From CAJXCL01 sp964394335 (GTDB lineage Bacteria > Nitrospinota > Nitrospinia > CAJXCL01): DNA of 38,750 nt. This document shows positions 31,329-38,741 of the stretch, piece by piece (the stretch's first letter is position 1; each line of letters begins with the position of its first letter). The notes under the pieces were generated by a model, which searched no databases, was not told the DNA's origin, and was given only the letters and a program-made list of their open reading frames with translations. The stretch spans positions 1-38,750 of the forward strand of contig CAYMVZ010000009.1 of assembly GCA_964394335.1 (NCBI GenBank). The letters are read 5' to 3'. The translations under genes were made by a program, and so were the position numbers.

Positions 31329-31787
31329 ATGCGAAATTTAGTATTGGCAGTTGTAATTTTGATCTTATTTGTTTTACCGGTTTATGCTGATGACAACGGT
31401 TTGATCAGCCTTAAAAGTTCATATGATGTTAAAACAACCATAGACCGTCTTGAATCGGTTTTGAAAGAAAAAGGAATGACAATATTCAAAAGGGTTAATC
31501 ATACGAAAGGGGCTAAGAATGTGGGGTTGAAGCTCCGCCCAACTGAATTATTGATATTCGGTAACCCAAAGGTGGGGACGCCGTTAATGCAGTGTGAACA
31601 GAGTGCTGCAATTGATCTTCCCCAAAAAGCGTTAGCCTGGGAAGACGGTAAAGGCCAGGTATGGCTGAGCTATAATAATCCGGACTACATCGCAGAGCGT
31701 CATAATATTTCAGGATGTGAAAAAGTTATTAATAAAATCAAGAATGCTTTGAGTAAATTTACCAAAAAAGCCACGGCAAAACCCTGA
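31329..31787 (+). CDS. DUF302 domain protein, exported
   Basis: The 152-residue protein has an N-terminal signal peptide (RNLVLAVVILILFVLPVYA, cleaved probably after the Ala near residue 20). The DUF302 fold follows, with SSYDVKTTIDRLESVLKEKG, LRPTELLIFGNPKVGTPLMQ, AAIDLPQKALAWEDGKG and VWLSYNNPDYIAERH. DUF302 proteins are small alpha/beta proteins of unknown biochemical role, often periplasmic. A strong AAGGAGG ribosome binding site precedes the start. It lies 30 bp before the FGGY kinase gene on the same strand, so the two may be co-transcribed, although the pairing has no known meaning. Confidence 0.85.
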   Translation: MRNLVLAVVILILFVLPVYADDNGLISLKSSYDVKTTIDRLESVLKEKGMTIFKRVNHTKGAKNVGLKLRPTELLIFGNPKVGTPLMQCEQSAAIDLPQKALAWEDGKGQVWLSYNNPDYIAERHNISGCEKVINKIKNALSKFTKKATAKP

Positions 31788-31817
31788 AAGTTGAGCCACA
31801 ATAGTTAAATTACAAAT

Positions 31818-33266
31818 ATGCCTGCAAATGATTTGTTTCTCACCATCGATCAGGGAGGTCATAGCAGCCGCGCGTTAATATTCAACGGGCAAGGTGAAGT
31901 TTTAACCCATGAATCAGAGAGAGTCACCACTGCAAGCCCAAAAGAGAATTGGGTGGAACATGATTCGGAGAAGATGGTTTTGTCCGTTGAACATGCCATC
32001 AAAAAGGCGGTTGTCGCGATTGGGGCTCGAGCTAAAAACATTGTTGCCGCCGGTCTTTCAACCCAACGTTCTAATATCACTTGCTGGGATAATAAAACCG
32101 GTGAGGCCTTGTCTCCAACAATAAGCTGGCAGGACAGACGCGCTGCTTTGTGGGTAGGGCGGTTTTCGCGGCATGAAACAACAATTCATCAAAAAACCGG
32201 TCTTTTTCCGAACGCGCACTATGGTGTGAGCAAGCTGAGATGGTGCATGGAAAATTTGCCTGCTGTAAAAAAAGCTTATGAGAACGGCTGCCTATCCTGG
32301 GGGCCGATGGCGAGTTTTCTGTTATTTCGGCTGCTGGATCAACATCCTTTGTTAGCTGACCCGGCAAATGCTTCACGAACGCTTTTATGGAATTTACAAT
32401 CCTTGAATTGGGATAAAGAACTGCTCAATTTGTTTGAACTCCCGGTTAGACCGCTGCCGCGATGTGTTCCCAGTCGATATTATTTTGGGGATCTTAATGT
32501 GTCCGGGAAGAAAATCCCTTTACATATAGTTACAGGTGACCAATCTGCAGCATTGTTTGCTTATGGTAGGCCAAAGCCGGAAACCGCTTATATAAATATT
32601 GGAACGGGAGCTTTTGTGCAACGTCCTTTTAAAGAGTATACCCTTGGTTCATCCAAACTGCTTACAAGCATCGTCCTGCAAGATGGAAATGAGTTAACAT
32701 ATGTGTTGGAGGGAACAGTTAATGGAGCAGGGAGTGCACTGGCTAAAGTAGAGGAGGAGTTGGGAATCGATCCGGTAGAGACAAAACAACAATTACCGGA
32801 ATGGCTAAAAAACGCAAAATCACCTCCTTTGTTTCTTAACGGAGTCTCAGGTCTTGGAACGCCATTCTGGATTCCTGATTTTAAATCAAGATTTGTCGGA
32901 AATGGAAAAAATTGGGAGAAAATTGTTGGTGTGATTGAAAGCATAGTGTTTCTATTACGTGTCAACATGGATGAAATGCAGAAACTATTTTCTTCACCTG
33001 AAAAAATTCTCATCAGCGGTGGATTGTCGGCATTAAATGGATTATGCCGGAAGCTTGCGGATCTTAGCGGAATCCCGGTGTACAGACCGGTAGAACATGA
33101 AGCAACAGCTGAGGGTACTGCCTATCTTTTAAGAGGGCAGCCTGACGAATGGCCGGAAGCAAAACCGGGGGTGTGGTTTAAGCCGAGGCATAAGCCTGAA
33201 CTTGAAAAACGTTTTAAACAATGGCTAAACTTAATGAATGATGCAATTATAGAACAAAAATCATGA
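31818..33266 (+). CDS. FGGY-family carbohydrate kinase
   Basis: This 482-residue kinase has the ASKHA fold. The N-terminal phosphate-1 loop is FLTIDQGGHSSRALIF, and GLSTQRSNITCWDN and TISWQDRRAA match the substrate-contacting regions of glycerol and xylulose kinases. VTGDQSAALFAYG and INIGTGAFVQ form the second ATP-binding half, with LISGGLSALNGLCRKLADL in the adenosine region. It is related to GlpK. The usual DQGTTSSR becomes DQGGHSSR here, so its substrate may differ from glycerol. No glpF or glpD is beside it. Length is normal. Confidence 0.85.
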   Translation: MPANDLFLTIDQGGHSSRALIFNGQGEVLTHESERVTTASPKENWVEHDSEKMVLSVEHAIKKAVVAIGARAKNIVAAGLSTQRSNITCWDNKTGEALSPTISWQDRRAALWVGRFSRHETTIHQKTGLFPNAHYGVSKLRWCMENLPAVKKAYENGCLSWGPMASFLLFRLLDQHPLLADPANASRTLLWNLQSLNWDKELLNLFELPVRPLPRCVPSRYYFGDLNVSGKKIPLHIVTGDQSAALFAYGRPKPETAYINIGTGAFVQRPFKEYTLGSSKLLTSIVLQDGNELTYVLEGTVNGAGSALAKVEEELGIDPVETKQQLPEWLKNAKSPPLFLNGVSGLGTPFWIPDFKSRFVGNGKNWEKIVGVIESIVFLLRVNMDEMQKLFSSPEKILISGGLSALNGLCRKLADLSGIPVYRPVEHEATAEGTAYLLRGQPDEWPEAKPGVWFKPRHKPELEKRFKQWLNLMNDAIIEQKS

Positions 33267-33306
33267 ACTCTGGATTAAGAGTTAACTTTAAGAGTTTTAT
33301 GTAATA

Positions 33307-33723
33307 ATGAAAAAATTACGCTTTATACTATTTATCTCTTGCGTTTTTATTTCTTCCTGTAACGATAAAATCGATAATAAAGCCTCTCAAAAAAGGATAT
33401 TACTAAGAATTTCATTGGAAAAATTTAAACAAAAGCTTGATACGAATCATTATATTTTGATTGATGTAAAGACAAAAAAAGAGCACGAAAAGGAAAGTAT
33501 TCCGGGATCGAGGTTGATTGATTTTTATGGGAATGATTTTAAAAGTAATATCAATAACCTGGATAAAAAGAAAAAATATTTAATTTATTGTCACAAGGGG
33601 GCGAGATCGGCACTTGCATTGCGTTTAATGAATATGCTTGAGTTCAAGGAGGTCTATGAATTAAAAGGAGGAATTTCTGCCTGGAAATCGGCCGGATTTA
33701 AAGTAGTCAGGGAAGGGACTTAA
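33307..33723 (+). CDS. Rhodanese-domain lipoprotein
   Basis: The 138-residue protein begins with a lipoprotein signal, KKLRFILFISCVFISSC, with the lipidated Cys at residue 18. A single rhodanese domain follows: YILIDVKTKKEHEKESIPGS, YLIYCHKGARS with the active-site Cys95, and ELKGGISAWKSAGFKV. Such domains handle sulfane sulfur, and an outer- or inner-membrane anchored copy suggests periplasmic sulfur chemistry or thiol signalling. Its last 17 bp overlap the 3' end of the convergent radical SAM gene. It follows the FGGY kinase by 40 bp. Confidence 0.87.
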   Translation: MKKLRFILFISCVFISSCNDKIDNKASQKRILLRISLEKFKQKLDTNHYILIDVKTKKEHEKESIPGSRLIDFYGNDFKSNINNLDKKKKYLIYCHKGARSALALRLMNMLEFKEVYELKGGISAWKSAGFKVVREGT

Positions 33724-34771
33724 CTTTGTTCCCATTTGTAACCGGTTGGGTTATTTGCTTCCCCTGCCAGGTGTTCAACCGTGTTATCTCATCGTTTATC
33801 GACTTCAATATTTGAGATTTTCCGAGGTTCCACTTTGGAGCGATCAGGAGTTCATCTGGGCAGTCACCTACAAGGCGGTGTATTATTATCCCGGGGTCAA
33901 GGTGCTCTATAAACTTGATAACTACCCTCATGTATTCTTCAAACTCAAAAGTTTCGATTTTTTCTTCGTAATAGTCTTTTTCCATGTCAGTCCCTTTTAC
34001 AACATGAAAGTGGTGGATTTTAACCCCATCAACGCCTATGGATGACAGATAGTTTGCCGTCCTCATCATGTCATTGAGATCTTCACCGGGCAGTCCAAGA
34101 ATAATGTGAGCGCATGTATGTATGGATCGTTTTTTTAATTCGTTAATGGCAATCGTAAAATCTTTAACCGTATGATTGCGGTTAATCTTATTTAAAGTTT
34201 TGTCATTTGCGGATTCGAGTCCGAGTTCCATAATTAAAAAAGTTTTTCGGGAAATTTCCTCAATAAGATCGAGAGTTTTGACCGATAAGCAGTCCGGTCG
34301 TGTCCCGATAGAAATACCGACAATTTCATCAAATTCCAACGCTTCCTCATAAATAGTTCTTAATTCTTCAGCAGAAGCTAAGGTATTTGTATGTGTCTGA
34401 AAGTAGGCTATAAATTTCTCAGTTTTATAACGCTTTTTCAGCGATTTTATGCCACCTTTTATCTGTTCTGGAATGGATAAAGATGGGTCGGCGGAAGGGG
34501 ATGAAAAACTCTTAGGGTTGCAGTAAGTGCATCCCCCCATTTCTCTGCTATTATTTCTGTACAGCAAATCTGTAAAATTGCGTTTTTTTAGCACAATTTT
34601 TGATTGTAGACCGGGCGGCAGCCTATTTGGTTGCGGCCCCCTGGCCGCTCTGTGTGGACAGTTGAATCCAGCGTCTATTCCTATTTTATAAACAGGGTAA
34701 CCGAATTTCTCTTTAAGAAAGAAGCCAAAAGCTTTATATCGTAATTCGGGAGGAGAGAGTTTAACCTTCAT
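33707..34771 (-). CDS. TIGR01212/YhcC-type radical SAM protein with an insertion in the cluster loop
   Basis: The 354-residue radical SAM protein matches the TIGR01212 (YhcC/YtqA) family in YPVYKIGIDAGFNCPHR, GGCTYCNPKSFS, FIAYFQTHTNT, GISIGTRPDCL, LIMELGLESANDKTL and HIILGLPGED. The cluster cysteines are Cys38, Cys81 and Cys84. In the family the first spacing is usually about 11 residues, whereas here it is 42. The extra 31 or so residues (about 42-75) include a GC-rich segment with a perfect GCGGCC...GGCCGC hairpin (34633-34648). It looks like an in-frame palindromic insertion. Whether the cluster still forms is uncertain. The molecular function of the family is unknown. A truncated relative is at 36108-36165. 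Confidence 0.85.
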   Translation of the reverse strand: MKVKLSPPELRYKAFGFFLKEKFGYPVYKIGIDAGFNCPHRAARGPQPNRLPPGLQSKIVLKKRNFTDLLYRNNSREMGGCTYCNPKSFSSPSADPSLSIPEQIKGGIKSLKKRYKTEKFIAYFQTHTNTLASAEELRTIYEEALEFDEIVGISIGTRPDCLSVKTLDLIEEISRKTFLIMELGLESANDKTLNKINRNHTVKDFTIAINELKKRSIHTCAHIILGLPGEDLNDMMRTANYLSSIGVDGVKIHHFHVVKGTDMEKDYYEEKIETFEFEEYMRVVIKFIEHLDPGIIIHRLVGDCPDELLIAPKWNLGKSQILKSINDEITRLNTWQGKQITQPVTNGNKVKSLP

Positions 34772-35332
34772 AGGCTTGCAATTCTCTTGATTTTGAGTAT
34801 AAACTTTGTTTTTTCATATTCCTGTCTAAATTTTTATATTATCCGTCTTTTCCTTAACTATCAAGGAGATAGTTATTACCTGAATATTGCATGATGAATT
34901 TTAAAAGGTATTTATATTAAGAGGGTATCTTCGCATCAGCGATTATGATGCAAAAAAAAGTTAACCCAATTTGTGAAACTGATATTTATGTATTTTTTTT
35001 AATTTATCACCTGAAGGCGCACAATTTAACCGAATCTGCTGCGTTATCAAGCACTTGAAGTAAAATAGTACGACTGCGTACTTGATGCCTTGCAACTCCG
35101 GCAAACTTGTGCGTGCAAGATACAGGTATTATAGGCATATTTCCTGGTTTAGATGAACGTGTTTAGCGAGCGAACTTAAAATAAAATTAACTCCTTACAG
35201 AGAAGATTCCCTGTGGTCTTGCCGCGGGGTGCTTCAACCAGAAGGAATATTGAGGTTTCAGGCACAGTACATGGGTGCTTGAGGGATGAAAAATAAACTT
35301 ACATCATTATTTAACGATAGTATAATAAAGTT
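34772..35332. other. Intergenic region with dispersed repeats
   Basis: These 561 bp are AT-rich. They contain the sequence GCGTTATCAAGCACTTGAAG with TACGACTGCGTACTTGATGC near 35040-35090, which looks like another common intergenic repeat, and a long copy of the AGTGTTTAGCGAGCG family (35154-35237). A 38-codon frame at 34945 is judged spurious. Confidence 0.6.
35154..35237. repeat. GTGTTTAGCGAGCG-type repeat, long form, copy E
   Basis: This 84-bp version starts TGAACGTGTTTAGCGAGCG and ends GCCGCGGGGTGCTTCAA. Its centre is AAATTAACTCCTTACAGAG, also found in similar form in copy F (36210-36299). The long and short forms share both ends but differ in the middle. Confidence 0.65.
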
Positions 35333-36064
35333 ATGGAAGAAAGAAGGTTACATCCACGAGCACTAGTTCTCTGGAACACGGTAGTTAAAATTACTCCTCA
35401 GAGACAAAAAGGTAATGACAATTTTTCAGTCATTGCTGTTCTTCGGGATATTTCACTGGAGAAGGACTATTGTAACGGTTTCGGGTTTGAATGTAAGACA
35501 AAAGATGCCGGGAAAATACAGCATGAGGAAAAAGCTATGATTTGTATCATGGCGGAAATGAATGAGGATGTTTGTGAGATCGCGTTCCCTGTGGTACTCA
35601 TTAAAGCAAGAGGGGACAATTCATTAGGTGCAAGAATGGACAAAGCTTATGAAAAAAGAATGGAGAAACATCCCTTCCTGGAATCATGGATAAAAGAACT
35701 GCACAAGGAAAAGAAAATAATATTGCCGGAACAGATAAATAAAATCCTTGATTATATAAATCGTAAGGAATTTCACCCTGATTTGATAAGTTTAGTAGCT
35801 AAAAATATAACAAAAAAGTTACCAGACGATAAAATACCCGGTTCAAATTTCTCTTCCGGCGAGGCAAGGGTAATGCGTTTTTTAAAAGCAGATCATGACT
35901 TTAAGCCAGGAGTTTTGAGAAAGGAGTTTTTAAAAACATGTTTAAAGAAAAAGTCAAGCTTAGATCTGGATTCTAAAGATAAATGGAAAGGAATTTTGCA
36001 GGAATTAGCTGAAAAAAAAGCAACAGAAATAATGGGGAAGGGACGCTTTAAAGGATGGCTTTGA
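35333..36064 (+). CDS. PilZ-like domain protein with helical C-terminal region
   Basis: This 243-residue protein begins MEERRLHPRALVLWNTVVKI, a plausible PilZ start (the RxxxR arginines that grip c-di-GMP are within RRLHPR). DISLEKDYCNGFGFECK stands in place of the usual (D/N)xSxxG motif. The match is partial, so c-di-GMP binding is only a possibility. The rest (120-243) is lysine-rich and helical and matches nothing I know. The gene sits alone after a long repeat region and just before the tRNA fragment and island edge. Confidence 0.55.
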   Translation: MEERRLHPRALVLWNTVVKITPQRQKGNDNFSVIAVLRDISLEKDYCNGFGFECKTKDAGKIQHEEKAMICIMAEMNEDVCEIAFPVVLIKARGDNSLGARMDKAYEKRMEKHPFLESWIKELHKEKKIILPEQINKILDYINRKEFHPDLISLVAKNITKKLPDDKIPGSNFSSGEARVMRFLKADHDFKPGVLRKEFLKTCLKKKSSLDLDSKDKWKGILQELAEKKATEIMGKGRFKGWL

Positions 36065-36107
36065 AAAAATTTTCCCATGTGGCAGCAATCAAGCCTTCCG
36101 CTCAAAA

Positions 36108-36165
36108 CTATTGTATAAACAGGGAGATCGAACTTTTCTTTAATAAAGTAACATAAGCTTTTATA
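36108..36165 (-). pseudogene. Duplicated 5' fragment of the TIGR01212 radical SAM gene
   Basis: Across 58 nt this sequence matches 34681-34739 at about 80% by eye. Both read, on the minus strand, TATAAA(A)GCTT...TTAAAGA...TTCG...CCCTGTTTATA. In translation the fragment gives YKSLCYFIKEKFDLPVYTI against YKAFGFFLKEKFGYPVYKI in the gene. It runs straight into the CCA end of the tRNA fragment and lacks the cysteine motif and everything beyond. Confidence 0.7.
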
Positions 36166-36209
36166 TGGTGCCGGAGGACGGAGTCGAACCGTCACAGGGT
36201 TGCCCCTAC
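36166..36209 (-). pseudogene. 3' fragment of a tRNA gene, probably tRNA-Leu
   Basis: On the minus strand the fragment reads a long variable arm AGGGGCAACCCT, a perfect T-arm GACGG-TTCGACT-CCGTC, the 3' acceptor strand CTCCGGC, discriminator A and encoded CCA. The 5' half (acceptor, D-arm, anticodon) is missing. Its place is taken by a dispersed repeat at 36210. CTCCGGC implies a 5' GCCGGAG acceptor, common in tRNA-Leu. Ser is the alternative. Confidence 0.75.
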
Positions 36210-36299
36210 TGAAAGTGTTTAGTGAGTTTATCGAACGAAATTAAATAACTCCTTCTCCATACACTGAAGACTCCCTAAGGCTTTTTTAGGGTGCTTCAA
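36210..36299. repeat. TGAAAGTGTTTAG-type repeat, long form, copy F
   Basis: It starts TGAAAGTGTTTAGTGAG, has a divergent centre with ACTCCTTCTCC, and ends TTTTTAGGGTGCTTCAA. It joins the tRNA fragment directly, as copy D joins the intact tRNA-Gly. Confidence 0.65.
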
Positions 36300-36567
36300 T
36301 TTTGAGTCGTTAACTACTAATTTTACAAGGTCTTGATTTTAGGTTTGGTTTCCCTATTTAATTTAAAATCAAGGCGTTAAACCCTTTCCATTGATTCCAT
36401 CGTTTCCCTATTTTCTATCTTTTTCGCTATTTTCTATCACAATTTTATCACAGTACAACTGACCTAATTTCAACTTAATTAACTTGGTTAAATTTGCTAT
36501 AATTAAGAAAATTTGAAATTGTACAACAGCACTGAAGATTTGTAGATGGTAAGGAATCCAAGTTAAG

Positions 36568-37047
36568 GTGGGGAAAAAGAAAAATAAAAAACCATATAGC
36601 AAACGATCAGACATTGAAAAGATTAAATCAAACTGGAAAAAGATAACAGGTCTTCTCAATCGCAAAGAATGGTCAAGTGTTGTCGTTAGAGCTGCCACGG
36701 TTGTGGAAATCGCAACAAACTTGGTAGTGCGACATGAACTAGAAATAAATAGGGGCATTGAAGGAAGCTTTGTTAGTTACTTAATGATTTGGGCTAATGG
36801 GATACAAGGAAAGTATCAAAATCTAATCATTCCATCTACAAAAGAGAGGAAGTTCCATGAAGAGTTTAAGAATCTCCAATCACGAATTAGCGATATTAAT
36901 AGGGAGAGAAATAGTGTGGTCCACCAAGGCCAGTTCAAAAAGAAATCTACGGCTCTCAGGGTTGTAAGTGAGACAAGAGAAATTGTAAATATTCTTGTTA
37001 GCAAGTATTGCAACGGGTTTGAACTTGAAGAAATTGATCGCAAATAA
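36568..37047 (+). CDS. Unknown protein with HEPN-like Rx4H motif
   Basis: This 159-residue protein, starting at a GTG, is not one I recognise. It has a basic N-terminus (MGKKKNKKPYSKRSDIEK), a helical core and the segment SRISDINRERNSVVHQGQF. There Arg114 and His119 form the Rx4H pattern (RNSVVH) of HEPN-type ribonucleases and related domains. The pattern RN-x3-H next to a long helix is their most typical form. HEPN proteins occur in toxin-antitoxin, abortive-infection and RNA-processing systems. A second gene of similar character follows 155 bp downstream on the same strand. The start could be further in, since no strong ribosome binding site is seen. Family placement rests on one motif. Confidence 0.55.
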   Translation: MGKKKNKKPYSKRSDIEKIKSNWKKITGLLNRKEWSSVVVRAATVVEIATNLVVRHELEINRGIEGSFVSYLMIWANGIQGKYQNLIIPSTKERKFHEEFKNLQSRISDINRERNSVVHQGQFKKKSTALRVVSETREIVNILVSKYCNGFELEEIDRK

Positions 37048-37202
37048 TTTTTAATCTGTATTGTACTTTAAAGAACTTCAATTAAAATCAATCATGAAAA
37101 TAACTTCCTATCAAAGTTAAATCTTTTAAACATTATTTTTCATGCAGTCAAGAGTGGACTTGACCCCTTAAAATTTGCTTCTCTATAATTTAAGGAAGAA
37201 AA

Positions 37203-38495
37203 ATGAATAAAGAGCTAAACGATATTAATATGGACGACCCAAAGGTAATTGCCGCTCGTAAAAAGCTTGAACAGCGTTGTGAAAAATCAGGAATTGAATT
37301 GACGGAGACCGGTGGGTTAGATGAAGATGATATTTGGTTAAAAGTTAGTCTGCCCTCTGGTAGAGAAAAACGATTGCGTTTCCTAATTTGCTTTGAAGAC
37401 ATTAAAGAATTACTCGCAATTCCTTTCGAGGATTTCACCTTTCTTTCAGAATATAATGCAATTTGCTCTTATAAATATGGAAAAATAGAGGCACTTATCG
37501 AGTCTATTCCAGGCTTTGCAATGACCTCTCTGAAAAAGCCTATTTTTGGTCATCATTCGGATTATAATGTAGGGACAGAAGGAAAGGATGAACTCGTCTT
37601 AGAACCCAAAAAGGGCAGTGTTGGTCCAGAAATAATTATTGGTCCTATTTCTGCGGCTTTGAAGGCACTAATTCATCCACCTGAGAAACTACGTTTAAGC
37701 CTAACCCTTAAAAATCTTCAGATATTACAGCATGACAAAGCGCTATCAATACTTCAAAAGATATCAAATTCATTGTTTTTTCAGATTGAGCTTCTTCTAG
37801 GAATACCTTTGTATCTTTCGAGAATGGCAACAGTAGTGCAACCTATATCAAGAAGTAAACAGAAACATACGATTGAAAATATTCAATATCCGAACATGGA
37901 ATATGATAAGGCCCCTATTTCTCTTTATTGGTACGCTCGTACCGCATTAAAGATGCCTCTTTTGCAGTTCATAGCATTTTACCAAGTAATTGAATTCTAC
38001 TTTTCTACGTACTACCAGGCGGAAGCACGGCGAAAAATTCGATCAATTTTAAAGAACCCGGCTTTTCGAAGTGACAGGGATGCTGATCTTGGGCGTGTGT
38101 TAACGGCAATACGTACAAAAGGAGGAGTTTTTGGGGATGAGCGGGCTCAATTGAGAGCAACAATTAATGAATGCGTGGATCCAGACGATTTAAGAGATTT
38201 TCTTTCCATCAGCGAAAAAAGAAAAACCTTTTTTTCATCAAAGACTAAGGGCTTAACTGCTCAGAAAATACCAATCGCTAATCCTGCAACAGATTTACGT
38301 AATGAAGTTGCGGACAGAATCTATGATATCCGTTGTAAAATAGTCCATACAAAAAACGATAGTTATAGTAGTGGTAGCAATGAGCCGATTCTTCCATTCT
38401 CAAAAGGAGCCAAACAGCTATTATTTGATATTGAGCTCATACAGTATCTCGCTCAACAAACACTGATATCTGCAAGTAGTTTAATAGAACTATAA
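37203..38495 (+). CDS. Unknown protein with C-terminal HEPN-like motif
   Basis: I do not recognise this 430-residue protein. It has an ATG start with GGAAG just before it. The N-terminal 150 residues are mixed alpha/beta, including FLICFEDIKELLAIPFEDF. The middle and end are helical: MPLLQFIAFYQVIEFYFSTY (about 251-270), the charged ARRKIRSILKN, and DRIYDIRCKIVHTKND with Arg377 and His382 in Rx4H spacing. The conserved aromatic helix followed by an RxxxxH helix is what HEPN domains look like. No transmembrane or signal sequence is evident. With the preceding gene it forms a small accessory unit next to a broken tRNA, which suggests a mobile or defence-related cargo. Function is not assigned. 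Confidence 0.6.
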   Translation: MNKELNDINMDDPKVIAARKKLEQRCEKSGIELTETGGLDEDDIWLKVSLPSGREKRLRFLICFEDIKELLAIPFEDFTFLSEYNAICSYKYGKIEALIESIPGFAMTSLKKPIFGHHSDYNVGTEGKDELVLEPKKGSVGPEIIIGPISAALKALIHPPEKLRLSLTLKNLQILQHDKALSILQKISNSLFFQIELLLGIPLYLSRMATVVQPISRSKQKHTIENIQYPNMEYDKAPISLYWYARTALKMPLLQFIAFYQVIEFYFSTYYQAEARRKIRSILKNPAFRSDRDADLGRVLTAIRTKGGVFGDERAQLRATINECVDPDDLRDFLSISEKRKTFFSSKTKGLTAQKIPIANPATDLRNEVADRIYDIRCKIVHTKNDSYSSGSNEPILPFSKGAKQLLFDIELIQYLAQQTLISASSLIEL

Positions 38496-38721
38496 TTTTT
38501 GTATTTTAGGGTTGAGGCTGTGGGAGAAAAACCCCTTTCTTTTCTGTTAAAAGGTTCCCCAAGTTTTACAAGTAAAAAGAAACACATAATCGACTAAAGG
38601 GGAGTATTAAGCTCCCCCCCCCTCATTCTTATTCCCTTTCCCCTCAACTCCCAAATATGATATTATTCGAAAAGGGTCAAATCTTTCCTTGACTACATTC
38701 ATGAGAAAACAACCCTGGATA

Positions 38722-38741
38722 CCCCGTGCGGGAGCACGGGG
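38722..38741. repeat. 20-bp palindrome, copy 2
   Basis: CCCCGTGC-ggga-GCACGGGG has the same stem as the palindrome at 22-41 and differs by one loop base. It lies near the window end, 226 bp after the second HEPN-like gene, where no gene is seen. Confidence 0.7.

Larger units (their letters stand above)
36065..36567. other. Island boundary region
   Basis: In order this holds a fragment of the radical SAM gene (36108-36165), the 3' part of a tRNA (36166-36209), a long-form dispersed repeat (36210-36299), and about 270 bp of AT-rich DNA in which nothing is recognised until the GTG start of the first HEPN-like gene. Confidence 0.6.

Noticed and set aside
34945..35061. 38-codon frame starting ATGATG
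   Set aside because: It runs into a common intergenic repeat and has no family match.
35893..36195. 100-residue open frame on the minus strand
   Set aside because: Its start lies in the tRNA fragment and its middle in the radical SAM fragment, and the rest is antisense to the PilZ-like gene. It is explained as a pseudogene join.
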